Assembly: GCA_903928055.1 (NCBI GenBank)
Contig: CAIYPG010000113.1
Coordinates: 62,001-126,000 of the forward strand
DNA: 64,000 bases
Source: an uncultured beta proteobacterium
Lineage (GTDB): Bacteria; Pseudomonadota; Gammaproteobacteria; Burkholderiales; SG8-39
Reading direction: 5' to 3'
Made by a program: the position numbers and the translations under genes. How positions within the stretch are numbered: position 1 is the stretch's first letter; each line of letters starts with the position of its first letter. The notes below the pieces were generated by a model. It was not told the DNA's origin. It did not search any database and worked only from the letters and a program-made list of their open reading frames with translations. This document shows, one piece after another, positions 17,305 through 25,072 of the stretch.

Positions 17305-18372
17305 ATGACCCGCAAGACTGATGATCCGAAGAGCACTGGCGCAGTGACCGCGCCGGAAGGCAAGCTGCAGAGTCCCGCACGGCGGCAGTTTGTTTCCACG
17401 GCAGCGGGCATCGCGGGAATGGCCGGCATTGCGGCCACCGGATTGCTCGGGGCGCCGGCCATCGTGCGCGCACAGAGCAGCCCGAAGATTCGTATCGGCT
17501 ACTGGCCGATTGCCTCGGGCCTGCCGTTCTACGTTGCGCTGGAGAAGGGCTACTTCAAGGAAGCGGGTCTCGATGTCGAAGGCCTCAAGTTCGCCAGCGC
17601 CCAGCAGGTGATGGAGGCCATGCTGTCCGGTCGTGCCGAGGGCAGTTCAAACGGGACCGCTTCGGCAGTACTGGCGATCGGCGAGATTGCACAGCCCGGG
17701 CTGTTCAAGATTTTCTGCACGAATCCGACGAACGCGAAGTTCGTGCTGGACGAATTCCTCGTTGCCAAGGACAGCCCGATCAAGACGCTGGCCGAACTGA
17801 AGGGCAAGCGTGTCGCTTCCGGGCCGGGGATTCAGAACGTGACGCTGGCCAAGGTGATGCTGGAGCGTGCCGGTGCCGGCGCGGTGAATGTCACCGAACT
17901 GCCAATCGGCCAGCATGTCGCCGCGCTGGCCGCAGGACAGGTCGATGCCATCTATACGCTGGAGCCCACCGGCACCGTCGGCCGCCTGAGTGGTTCGACG
18001 CGCGCGCTGGAAGTCGGTGTGGTGGCGAAATACATCCTGGGTGATCCGATGGCGCCCTGGCATGGCGGTGCGGCGACGCTGACGACCGAGTTCATCAAGA
18101 AGTATCCGGCCGAGACGAAAAAATTCATCGCTGCCTACACCAGGGGCGTGGACATGGTGAAGAACAAGCCGGCCGAGGCGCGTCCCTTCCTCAAGGGCTA
18201 TACCGCGATCGAGGGCGCGCTAACCGCCGAAGTGCCGATGGCCGACTACATGTTCGGCAGCCAGTTCAAGCCGGCTGACGTGGCGCACTTCCAGAAGTTC
18301 TACGACCTGTTCTTCGAGAAAGGCATTTTTGAGAAGCGCGTCATGGTCGAACCGCTGCTCTATAAGGGCTGA
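17305..18372 (+). CDS. ABC transporter substrate-binding protein (NMT1/TauA-like)
   Basis: Periplasmic receptor of a NitT/TauT-type ABC importer, 355 aa. The N-terminus carries a Tat-like signal: two Arg followed by QFVSTAAGIAGMAG and a cleavage zone APAIVRAQ at about residue 55. The NMT1/SsuA fold starts with IRIGYWPIASGLPFYVALEKGYFKEAGLDVE, and contains LKGKRVASGPG and AALAAGQVDAIYTLEP. AAGGAGAG precedes ATG 17305. Permease and ATPase genes follow within a few bases. Its position between atzF and atzGEH suggests it imports the compound those enzymes degrade, such as a ureido or triazine-derived acid. Confidence 0.9.
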   Translation: MTRKTDDPKSTGAVTAPEGKLQSPARRQFVSTAAGIAGMAGIAATGLLGAPAIVRAQSSPKIRIGYWPIASGLPFYVALEKGYFKEAGLDVEGLKFASAQQVMEAMLSGRAEGSSNGTASAVLAIGEIAQPGLFKIFCTNPTNAKFVLDEFLVAKDSPIKTLAELKGKRVASGPGIQNVTLAKVMLERAGAGAVNVTELPIGQHVAALAAGQVDAIYTLEPTGTVGRLSGSTRALEVGVVAKYILGDPMAPWHGGAATLTTEFIKKYPAETKKFIAAYTRGVDMVKNKPAEARPFLKGYTAIEGALTAEVPMADYMFGSQFKPADVAHFQKFYDLFFEKGIFEKRVMVEPLLYKG

Positions 18373-18375
18373 ACC

Positions 18376-19218
18376 ATGGACGCCCCTTCGTCTGAAGCTG
18401 TTGCACCTGCCGGCAACGCGGCGCCATGGACGGCGCCGGCCGTCTCTGTGGCGCCACCCCGGTCCTTTCCCTGGGGAAAGCTCCTGCCCTTCCTCGGGCC
18501 GCTGGTGCTGTTCATCATCTGGGACGTGGTGGTGCGCGCCGGTCTGATCAAGGCCATTCTGCTGCCACCGCCCTCGGCCACCATCGTCACGCTGGTGACC
18601 GGGCTGGCCGGCGGGCCGCTGCTGACCGATTTCGGGGTGACGGTATGGCGGACCGTACAGGCCTTCCTGATTGCGGCCATCGTCGGCGTGCCGCTGGGGG
18701 TGCTGCTGGGAAGCAGCGAGCGCGCCTATCGCAGCGTGGAGTTCCTGATCGACTTCTTCCGGTCCACGCCGTCTTCCGCGCTGATTCCGCTGTTCCTGCT
18801 GATCTTCGGCGTGTCGGACATCAACAAGGTGGCGATCGCCGCCTTCGGCGCTTTCCTGATCGTGGTGTTCAACAGTGCCTACGGCGTGATCAACGCGCGC
18901 AAGCAGCGGGTGATGGCGGCCAAGGTCATGGGCGCCTCGCGCTGGCAGATTTTCAAGGATGTGCTGATCTGGGAAAGCCTGCAGCCCACCTTCGTCGGCC
19001 TGCGCTCGGCGGTGTCCATGGCGCTGGTGATCGTCATCGTCGCCGAGATGTTCATCGGCTCGGAGAGCGGCCTGGGGCATCGCATCATCGATGCGCAGCA
19101 GGTGCTCAATGTGAAGAGCATGTATGCCGCCATCCTGTCGGCCGGCGCGCTCGGTTATGCGCTGAACGTGATTTTCCTGATTGCCGAGAAACGGATTGTT
19201 CACTGGAGCGGACGATGA
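18376..19218 (+). CDS. ABC transporter permease (NitT/TauT type)
   Basis: Inner-membrane permease of 280 aa, about six hydrophobic helices, of the SsuC/TauC group. The N-terminal 30 residues are a polar Ala/Pro-rich lead before the first helix (FLGPLVLFIIWDVVVRAGLIK). The EAA loop that contacts the ATPase is AKVMGASRWQIFKDVLIWESLQPTFVGLR at about residue 180-205. It starts three bases after the substrate-binding protein stop and overlaps the ATPase start by four bases (ATGA), a tight operon arrangement. Confidence 0.9.
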   Translation: MDAPSSEAVAPAGNAAPWTAPAVSVAPPRSFPWGKLLPFLGPLVLFIIWDVVVRAGLIKAILLPPPSATIVTLVTGLAGGPLLTDFGVTVWRTVQAFLIAAIVGVPLGVLLGSSERAYRSVEFLIDFFRSTPSSALIPLFLLIFGVSDINKVAIAAFGAFLIVVFNSAYGVINARKQRVMAAKVMGASRWQIFKDVLIWESLQPTFVGLRSAVSMALVIVIVAEMFIGSESGLGHRIIDAQQVLNVKSMYAAILSAGALGYALNVIFLIAEKRIVHWSGR

Positions 19219-20033
19219 GAGTTACCAACGCAGCAGTGGTCGCCGACGTTCCTGTGCGCCCCTTTGTGCCGGGCGCTCCCGGCACCCATATCACCATCCG
19301 CGGACTGACGAAGTATTTCGCCGGCTGGCCGCTTTACGAGAACTTCGACCTCGACATCCCCAAGGCCAAGATCGTGTCGGTGTTCGGTCCGAACGGCTGC
19401 GGCAAGTCGACGCTGATCAACATGATCTCCGGCCTGATCCCGATCGACGGCGGCGAGATACTGTTCGATGGCAAATCGCTGGCCGAGACCAAGATCGGCT
19501 ACGTGTTCCAGAATTACCGCGAAGCGATGTTCCCGTGGATGCGCACCATCGACAACATCGCCTATCCGCTGGTGATGGAGGGCAAATCCAAGGCCGAGGT
19601 GGACCGGCGCATGCAGGAACTGGTGGCGTCCTTCGACGTGAAGTTCGACCTCAACCGTTATCCCTACGAGCTTTCCGGCGGACAGCAGCAGACCGCCTCC
19701 ATCATGCGGGCGCTGGCGCCGAAACCCGAGGTGGTGTTCCTCGACGAGCCGTTCTCGGCGCTCGATTACGAGATGACGCTGTTCATCCGCGAAAAGCTGC
19801 AGGAGGTGTTCATCCAGTCGGGCACCACCATGATGCTGGTGTCGCATGACCTGGAGGAGGCGGTGTATCTTGCCGACCAGATACTGCTCCTGACCAAGCG
19901 GCCGACAAAGATTGCGGAAATCCTGAAATACGACGACCCCCGGCCGCGCACCGTCGCCACGCTCTCCGAGCCCAGCTTCATCAGTGCAAAGAAGCTGAGC
20001 CTGGAGATCTTCCAGCGCGAAGTTCGTCGTTGA
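19215..20033 (+). CDS. ABC transporter ATP-binding protein (NitT/TauT type)
   Basis: ATPase subunit, 272 aa from ATG 19215, which overlaps the permease stop by four bases. Walker A is FGPNGCGKST, the Q-loop is FQNYREAMFPWM, the signature is YELSGGQQQ, Walker B is VVFLDEPFSALD and the switch histidine is in LVSHDLEEA. The signature lacks the usual Arg after GGQ (GGQQQTAS). LAEIGYVFQ-like variants of the SsuB/TauB family match best. It energises import through the permease encoded just upstream. Confidence 0.92.
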   Translation: MRVTNAAVVADVPVRPFVPGAPGTHITIRGLTKYFAGWPLYENFDLDIPKAKIVSVFGPNGCGKSTLINMISGLIPIDGGEILFDGKSLAETKIGYVFQNYREAMFPWMRTIDNIAYPLVMEGKSKAEVDRRMQELVASFDVKFDLNRYPYELSGGQQQTASIMRALAPKPEVVFLDEPFSALDYEMTLFIREKLQEVFIQSGTTMMLVSHDLEEAVYLADQILLLTKRPTKIAEILKYDDPRPRTVATLSEPSFISAKKLSLEIFQREVRR

Positions 20034-20048
20034 GGGTGAGGGGATGAC

Positions 20049-20063
20049 ATCACCAGAGGTGAT
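20049..20063 (+). promoter_or_regulatory. Small hairpin covering the atzG ribosome site
   Basis: ATCACC, a three-base AGA loop, and GGTGAT form a perfect inverted repeat at 20049-20063. The right arm overlaps the AGAGGTGAT sequence that would serve as Shine-Dalgarno for atzG at 20070. If the stem forms it would reduce atzG initiation. The stem is only six pairs, so this may be incidental. Confidence 0.3.
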
Positions 20064-20069
20064 CCAAAA

Positions 20070-20270
20070 ATGACGCCTGAAGAAATCGAAAAATATGTCG
20101 ATGCCGCCGCCGCGGCGGTCGCGCTCCCCATCGCCCCCGCGCACCGTCCCGGCGTGCTGCACTACTTTGCACTGGCCGCGTCGATGGCGGACCTGGTGAA
20201 TGCGCAGGCACTGACCCCCGAAGATGAGCCGGCGCCGGTGTTCCTGCCAGTGTCGCCGCCGGAGGCATGA
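20070..20270 (+). CDS. atzG: AtzG-like small subunit (DUF4089)
   Basis: A 66-aa helical protein starting MTPEEIEKYVDAAAAAVALPIAPAHRPGV, matching DUF4089 / AtzG. AtzG forms a tight complex with the amidase AtzE and stabilises it, in the way GatC supports GatA. Its size (about 68 aa in Pseudomonas sp. ADP) and its place directly before the amidase agree. The stop overlaps the atzE start by four bases (ATGA). Small size limits independent evidence, but order and overlap make the assignment firm. Confidence 0.88.
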   Translation: MTPEEIEKYVDAAAAAVALPIAPAHRPGVLHYFALAASMADLVNAQALTPEDEPAPVFLPVSPPEA

Positions 20271-21736
20271 TGGACCCGGTTTCGAAAACGGCGGAGACCT
20301 GGTTCCGGCAGGGCGCGGCGCGCATGGCCGAGGCGGTGCGTGCGCGCGAAGTGAGCGTCACCGCGCTGGTAGAGGATTCCCTGCAGCGCATCTCGCGGAC
20401 CGATGATCGGGTCAACGCCTTCACCGATGTGACCACGGTGCGCGCCCTGCAGCGCGCCGCCGAGCTCGATGCGCAACTGGCGAGTGACGATGGCGTTTCG
20501 GCGCTGGACGCGCTGCCGCTGCTCGGTGTGCCGTTCGCGGTCAAGAACCTGTTTGACATCGAGGGGCTGCCCACGCGCGCCGGATCGTGGATCGGGCGCT
20601 ACAGCGCCCCGGCAACGCAGGATGGCGCGCTGGTGCGGCGCATGGAGGCGGCGGGCGCGGTGCTGGTCGGCGGCCTGAACATGGATGAATACGCCTATGG
20701 CTTCACCACCGAGAACAGCCATGACGGCCCGACGCACAATCCGCACGACCTGACGCGCATCGCCGGCGGCTCCTCGGGCGGCTCGGCGGCCGCGGTCGCT
20801 GCCGGACAGGTGCCGATTGCGCTCGGTTCGGATACGAATGGCTCGATACGCGTGCCTTCCTCGCTGTGCGGCGTGTTCGGCCTGAAGCCGACCTATGGCC
20901 GGCTGACGCGCGCCGGTTCCTATCCGTTTGTGGCGAGCCTCGATCACCTCGGGCCGTTTGCGCGCAGCGTGCATGACCTCGCGCTGTCCTATGACGCCAT
21001 GCAGGGGCCGGACCATGATGATCCGGCCTGCGCGCAGCGGGTGGTGGAGCGCACGCTGGGCGAACTGGGGCGCGGCGCGGACGGATTGCGCATTGCAGTG
21101 CTGGATGGCTACTTCCAGGAGCATGCCGGGGAGCAGGTGCGTGCCGCAGTTTCGCGTGTGGCGGCGGCGCTGGGTGCGAGTCGTCATGTGGAGTTGCCGG
21201 AGGTGGCACGCGCACGTGCTGCGGCCTTCCTCATCAGCAATGCCGAGGGCGCGCAATTGCATCTGCCAGACCTGCGCACGCGGGCGGGCGACTTCGAGCC
21301 GCTGTCGCGGGACCGCTTCCTCGCGGGGGCGCTGCTGCCCGCGGCCTGGGTGGTGCAGGCGCAGCGCGTGCGGCGCTGGTTCGCGCTGCAGGCGGCCGAA
21401 CTGTTCAGGACGACGGATCTGCTGCTTGCGCCAGCCACGCCGTGCCCGGCAACACCGATCGGCACCGAATGGATCGAGATCAATGGCAAACGCTTTCCGG
21501 CGCGTCCCAGCATGGGCCTGATGACCCAGCCCATTTCGTGCATCGGCCTGCCGGTGTGCTGCGTGCCGGTGTGGATGGAGGGCAGCGCATTACCCGGAAC
21601 GAACGGTGCGTTGCCCGTGGGTGTGCAACTCATCGCCGCGCCGTGGCGCGAGGACATTGCGTTGCGCGCGGCGGCGGCACTGGAGGCGGCGGGTGTCGTC
21701 ACCGCGCCGGTGGCCGTGTTGGGGGATTCAGCATGA
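20267..21736 (+). CDS. atzE: AtzE-family amidohydrolase (1-carboxybiuret hydrolase type)
   Basis: Amidase-signature enzyme of 489 aa. AtzE deaminates 1-carboxybiuret to 1,3-dicarboxyurea after cyanuric acid ring opening. Triad residues: Lys93 in [11 protein letters not shown], Ser169 in [10 protein letters not shown] and Ser193 in [12 protein letters not shown]. The C-terminus follows family style with [15 protein letters not shown] and [13 protein letters not shown]. It is coupled to atzG upstream and to the DUF3225 gene downstream by four-base overlaps at both ends. A related role in oxalurate/ureide breakdown (the Hpx pathway uses homologues) cannot be excluded because no ring-opening atzD/trzD gene is present. 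Confidence 0.9.
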   Translation: MMDPVSKTAETWFRQGAARMAEAVRAREVSVTALVEDSLQRISRTDDRVNAFTDVTTVRALQRAAELDAQLASDDGVSALDALPLLGVPFAVKNLFDIEGLPTRAGSWIGRYSAPATQDGALVRRMEAAGAVLVGGLNMDEYAYGFTTENSHDGPTHNPHDLTRIAGGSSGGSAAAVAAGQVPIALGSDTNGSIRVPSSLCGVFGLKPTYGRLTRAGSYPFVASLDHLGPFARSVHDLALSYDAMQGPDHDDPACAQRVVERTLGELGRGADGLRIAVLDGYFQEHAGEQVRAAVSRVAAALGASRHVELPEVARARAAAFLISNAEGAQLHLPDLRTRAGDFEPLSRDRFLAGALLPAAWVVQAQRVRRWFALQAAELFRTTDLLLAPATPCPATPIGTEWIEINGKRFPARPSMGLMTQPISCIGLPVCCVPVWMEGSALPGTNGALPVGVQLIAAPWREDIALRAAAALEAAGVVTAPVAVLGDSA

Positions 21737-22143
21737 GCACGGACATCAACCTGCCCATCAACCTGCCCATCAACATCCCCGAGGTGCTGGCCGAAGTGAC
21801 GGCGGTATTCGCGCGCTACGAGGATGCGCTGGTCAACAATCGCATCGACGTGCTGGATGAACTGTTCTGGGCCTCGGAGCGCACCGTGCGTTACGGCGGT
21901 GGCGAGAACCTGGTCGGCATCGAGGCGATACGCGCGTTTCGCAATGCGCGGCCGGCGACGGGTCTCGCGCGCAGCCTCGTCAATACCGTGATCACCACCT
22001 ATGGTCGTGATTACGCCACGGCCTCCACGGAATTTTTCCGGGAGGGCGATGTCCGTGTGGGCCGCCAGAGCCAGACCTGGGTGCGTTTCCCGCAGGGCTG
22101 GAGAGTTGTTGCTGCGCACGTCAGTCTGATCAATCCGGGCTGA
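21733..22143 (+). CDS. atzH: AtzH/HpxZ-like protein (DUF3225)
   Basis: SnoaL/NTF2-like protein of 136 aa, family DUF3225 (AtzH, also named HpxZ). AtzH is reported to deamidate 1,3-dicarboxyurea to allophanate, which would link AtzE to AtzF. The core reads [48 protein letters not shown] and [18 protein letters not shown]. Residues 6-13 contain a short repeat, [11 protein letters not shown], encoded by a near-perfect 12-bp duplication. Its ATG overlaps the atzE stop by four bases. Confidence 0.87.
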   Translation: MSTDINLPINLPINIPEVLAEVTAVFARYEDALVNNRIDVLDELFWASERTVRYGGGENLVGIEAIRAFRNARPATGLARSLVNTVITTYGRDYATASTEFFREGDVRVGRQSQTWVRFPQGWRVVAAHVSLINPG

Positions 22144-22175
22144 AGAACGCACTATCTGAGAGACCAACGGAACCC

Positions 22176-22910
22176 ATGGCCACACCCCGCCGCCCTGCTG
22201 CACGCAACGCCGATTCCGAAGCGATGCCCGCCAATCTCGCTGAGCAGGTCTACGCCAGCCTGAAGCAGGACATGCATGACTTCGCGATCGTGCCGGGCGA
22301 CCGGCTCTCCGAGGGCGAAATCGGTGTGCGCCTGGGGGTCAGCCGTACGCCGGTGCGCGAAGCCCTGTCCCGGTTGCGCAGCGAAGGCTTTCTCGAAGTG
22401 GAGGCCAAGTCCGGTTGGTACGTAAAGCCGCTGGATTTTGGCAAGCTTGATGACCTGTATGACCTGCGCATCACGCTGGAGGTGGCCAGCATTGAACTGC
22501 TGTGCGCCGGATCACGCGTGAGTTCGCGTGCCGGCAATGCCGAGCTGGAGAGCCTGAAGGCGGCCTGGCTGGTTCCCGCGGCGGACCGCCTCACCGATGC
22601 GCGCGAAGTCGGCGCGCTCGACGAACAGTTCCATGCCACGCTGGTTCGCGCGGCCGGCAACGCCGAACTGGCGCGCGTGCACTGGGACGTGACCGAACGC
22701 ATCCGCATCATCCGGCGCCTCGATTTCACGCGCGGCGACCGCATCGCCGCCACCTACGCCGAGCACGGCAAGATCCTGCGCGCCGTGATGCAGTACAAGG
22801 CCGACCAGGCGCGGCTGCTGCTCCGAGCCCACATCGAGCAGAGCAAGATCGAGGTGAGGAAGATCACGCTCAGCACGCTGTTCGAGGCGCGGGCGCAGTT
22901 GCAGAAGTAG
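22176..22910 (+). CDS. GntR-family regulator, FCD domain
   Basis: Transcription factor of 244 aa. The winged helix at about residues 20-85 reads LAEQVYASLKQDMHDFAIVPGDRLSEGEIGVRLGVSRTPVREALSRLRSEGFL. The FCD ligand domain follows, with DLYDLRITLEVASIELL and the metal/ligand histidines in DEQFHATLVRAAGN, EHGKILRAV and LLLRAHIEQSK. It is the last gene of the atz-like cluster and most likely senses a pathway intermediate to control it. The palindrome at 15283-15296 before atzF is a candidate operator. Confidence 0.9.
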   Translation: MATPRRPAARNADSEAMPANLAEQVYASLKQDMHDFAIVPGDRLSEGEIGVRLGVSRTPVREALSRLRSEGFLEVEAKSGWYVKPLDFGKLDDLYDLRITLEVASIELLCAGSRVSSRAGNAELESLKAAWLVPAADRLTDAREVGALDEQFHATLVRAAGNAELARVHWDVTERIRIIRRLDFTRGDRIAATYAEHGKILRAVMQYKADQARLLLRAHIEQSKIEVRKITLSTLFEARAQLQK

Positions 22911-22969
22911 TTGTTCTTTGCGCTGCGGAATTGAAAGCTGACGCTGCGAATGCGCAAGGGGTGGGCTCG

Positions 22970-23007
22970 TCATTCCCGCGAAAGCGGGAATCCAGCTTTT
23001 AAGCTGG
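22970..23007. repeat. REP-like double hairpin
   Basis: ATTCCCGC-GAAA-GCGGGAAT (22972-22991) is followed at once by CCAGCTT-TT-AAGCTGG (22992-23007). The first unit is the common GTCATTCCCGCGAAAGCGGG repeat type of betaproteobacterial genomes. It lies between two convergent genes, the GntR gene and the dihydrofolate-reductase-like gene, and could end both transcripts. Confidence 0.75.
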
Positions 23008-23101
23008 CGTGCAAAATATTTTTATAATGTAATCAATTCCATGAAATATTCATTATTCCATAAGAAAATTCGATGGAATTGATATCGCGATTCTCCGCGA
23101 A

Positions 23102-23752
23102 TCAGGCGCGCTTCCTCACGAACATGTGCACTGCGCGCTCGCCGGCCGTGTACGGGGTGCATTCGTAGCCGAGCGCATCGAGGTCCAGGCCGGCGAACAG
23201 GTTTTCGCCCCTGCCGAGCAGTACCGGCCCAAGCGCCAGGTGCATGTCGTCGATGAGCCCGGCCTGAAGGTATTGCCGCACCGTGTCCACGCCGCCGCCA
23301 AGCCGCACGTCCTTGCCACCCGCTGCAGCGAAGGCCTGCTTCAGCGCCGAGTGGATGCCATCCGTGACGAAGTAAAAAGTGGTGCCGCCCTTCATCTCGA
23401 GCGGCTTGCGGGCGTGATGTGTCAGCACGAACACCGGCACGTGATAGGGCGGCTCCTCGCCCCACCAGCCCTGCCAGCTTTCGTCCGGCCACGGCCCGCG
23501 CACCGGCCCGAACATGTTGCGCCCGAGGATCCACGCGCCAATGTTGTCGAAGCCCTTCTCGGCGATGCTGTTGTCCGTGCCGGTTTCACCGCCTTCTCCC
23601 TTGCCGTGCATGGCCTGGAAGAAGCGGGTGGGGAAGACCCACCCCATCAGTTCCCCGCCGCGCACCCCCAGCGGATTCTGCAGGGACTGGTCAGCGCCGG
23701 CGCTGTAGCCGTCAAGGGAAAGGGAGAAGGACAGGACGCGGAGTTTGGGCAT
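23102..23752 (-). CDS. Dihydrofolate reductase family protein (RibD C-terminal-like)
   Basis: Protein of 216 aa with the RibD_C / DHFR-like fold, probably an NADPH-dependent reductase of unknown substrate. It opens LRVLSFSLSLDGYSAGADQS, has GAWILGRNMFGPVRGPW, then PVFVLTHHARKP and VRLGGGVDTVRQYLQAGLIDDMHLALGPVLLGRGENLF. This last segment is the nucleotide-binding signature of the group. It is larger than bacterial DHFR and lacks the FolA folate-site motifs. It stands alone, convergent with the GntR gene. Confidence 0.88.
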   Translation of the reverse strand: MPKLRVLSFSLSLDGYSAGADQSLQNPLGVRGGELMGWVFPTRFFQAMHGKGEGGETGTDNSIAEKGFDNIGAWILGRNMFGPVRGPWPDESWQGWWGEEPPYHVPVFVLTHHARKPLEMKGGTTFYFVTDGIHSALKQAFAAAGGKDVRLGGGVDTVRQYLQAGLIDDMHLALGPVLLGRGENLFAGLDLDALGYECTPYTAGERAVHMFVRKRA

Positions 23753-23822
23753 GGGGCGGGGTTTCTATGAAATGGTTTAACGATCGATCGATGGCGTTTA
23801 ACGGAAAGAGGCCAGGCTCATT

Positions 23823-24110
23823 TCACGCCACCCGAAGCACCAGGCGTTTACCGCAAGCCTTGACGTACTTTCGCAAGGTGGCCACTGAGGGCGAGTGCTT
23901 GCCGGTGGCAAGGGCCCGTTCGAGGCGGGCGACGGCCGGCGCCTGGGTGCGCATGCGTTCAGCGACCTGTGCCTGGGTGAGGCCTGCTTCCTGACGGGCC
24001 TTGAGCAAAGCGTCCAGGAGCGCAGACTCTTCACGCTCAATGCGCTCGACCTCGGCGCGTACGCCGGGACGCTGCATGAGCTTCTTTACGACTTGATCAT
24101 GAGTTCGCAT
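23823..24110 (-). CDS. HTH antitoxin of a RelE/HigB-type pair
   Basis: DNA-binding protein of 95 aa. Residues about 38-95 form a helix-turn-helix (LLKARQEAGLTQAQVAERMRTQAPAVARLERAL, then TLRKYVKACGKRLVLRVA) of the HigA/XRE type. The N-terminal part is acidic and helical. Its 5' end overlaps the end of the reading frame of a RelE/HigB-like toxin by 14 bases, the toxin-first order of HigBA systems. The toxin is frameshifted while this gene is intact, so the antitoxin may now act only as a repressor. Confidence 0.87.
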   Translation of the reverse strand: MRTHDQVVKKLMQRPGVRAEVERIEREESALLDALLKARQEAGLTQAQVAERMRTQAPAVARLERALATGKHSPSVATLRKYVKACGKRLVLRVA

Positions 24111-24451
24111 GTTTGATTTCCTTCAGCCGTGATTCAGCGACATCCAGTTCCCGCACCGAAGTTTTGTTCGTCTTCTTGACGAAGCTGTGGAGCATGATGA
24201 TGCGCCTGCCTACGATGGTGCAAAAGAACACTCTTGCAATGCCTTCGGCGCCTTTGAGCCGAAGCTCGAACAAGCCATTGCCGAAACAAGCCATTGCCGA
24301 ACGCCTTGGTATGCGGTTCGCCCAGATTGGGGCCGAGGACGGCCATCCGGCGTGTCAATACGATGTAGCGCGCAGCCAGCGTATCCGGCAGGGCAAGGAT
24401 TTTCCCTTGCACTGCTTCGCTGTAGTAGGTGATCGAGTAATCCGTGCTCAT
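24097..24451 (-). pseudogene. RelE/HigB-like toxin, frameshifted by 16-bp duplication
   Basis: The upstream frame begins MSTDYSITYYSEAVQGKILA and runs in frame to AFGNGLF, then shifts. The correct continuation, ELRLKGAEGIARVFFCTIVG...LHSFVKKTNKT, lies in another frame and ends at 24097. The cause is visible: a perfect tandem duplication of 16 bases (24270-24285 and 24286-24301). Removing one copy joins the halves into a 112-aa protein with the normal Gp49/HigB layout (RVFF, IIMLHSFVKK, and ending EIKHANS). A truncated product from the ATG at 24294 is possible. Loss of one repeat copy would restore the toxin. Confidence 0.88.
24270..24301. repeat. Tandem 16-bp duplication inside the toxin gene
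   Basis: ACAAGCCATTGCCGAA occurs twice head to tail with no mismatch. Because 16 is not a multiple of three, the second copy shifts the toxin reading frame. Identity of the copies points to a recent slippage event, either in nature or, less likely, an assembly error. Confidence 0.93.
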
Positions 24452-24454
24452 GAT

Positions 24455-24470
24455 ATAACAAATATGTTAT
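24455..24470. promoter_or_regulatory. Inverted repeat, candidate toxin-antitoxin operator
   Basis: ATAACA-AATA-TGTTAT is a perfect 6-4-6 inverted repeat ending four bases upstream of the toxin start codon (24451). Its position over the promoter fits autoregulation by the downstream HTH antitoxin, as in HigBA operons. Inferred from symmetry and position only. Confidence 0.5.
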
Positions 24471-24543
24471 TCACTGCAGCCGGAAAAAGGGCGGGGTTCA
24501 TGTTCGATGAACACCGCCCCTCTGCTCCTGGTCGAGCCCCGCC

Positions 24544-24993
24544 TTACTTGACCGGAATGCTATCCCCCGCCTTTTGCGGCGGCGTCTTCATGTTGAACAC
24601 CTTGACGCCGGGCGTCAGGCCGCCGTGGGGCGTGCCCTTGGGGATGATCAGCAGGTCGCCGGGGCGCAACTGCACGATCTTTTCGCCCAGCCATTCGCTG
24701 CCGGTGCCTTCCACCACGTATTGCAGCTCATTCGCTTCGGCGTGATAGTGCCGCGCGGTCGCGCCGATCTGGATGCCGAAGGTTGCGCCATCGGCGGTGG
24801 CCAGGGTTCGTGAGCGCGAGTCCGTTGCCGAGGGCTTGGAGATGTCATCGGGCTTCATGTCGAGCAGGTTGATGATCTGCACCTTCATGTTGTCCGCGGC
24901 ATAGGCGGGCGTGCTGAAGCGTGCGGCGCCCAGGCCGGCCGCGAATGCGGCAACGGCGAAGACGACGGTCCAGGTGGTTCGGTTCTGTTGCAT
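24544..24993 (-). CDS. Exported cupin-domain protein
   Basis: Single-domain cupin of 149 aa with a Sec signal (TTWTVVFAVAAFAAGLGAARF, cleavage near AYA). Metal ligands are the standard set: HYHAEANELQYVVEGTG (two His and Glu) and PKGTPHGG (final His). It is therefore a periplasmic metal-binding protein, perhaps a small oxygenase, isomerase or sugar-binding protein. I place the start at ATG 24993 because GGAGGAGCAC precedes it; the frame is open for a further 57 codons that have no leader character. It is downstream of dinB on the same strand. Confidence 0.85.
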   Translation of the reverse strand: MQQNRTTWTVVFAVAAFAAGLGAARFSTPAYAADNMKVQIINLLDMKPDDISKPSATDSRSRTLATADGATFGIQIGATARHYHAEANELQYVVEGTGSEWLGEKIVQLRPGDLLIIPKGTPHGGLTPGVKVFNMKTPPQKAGDSIPVK

Positions 24994-25072
24994 GTGCTCC
25001 TCCGTTGGAGTGAATGATGATTGTCGGTCGTCCGGTCTGGGCCGGATTTCGGCTTTATACACCTGCCGGCGT

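Noticed and set aside
20049-20063. Translational switch at atzG
   Set aside because: Listed as a weak feature only; a six-base-pair stem is too small to claim regulation.
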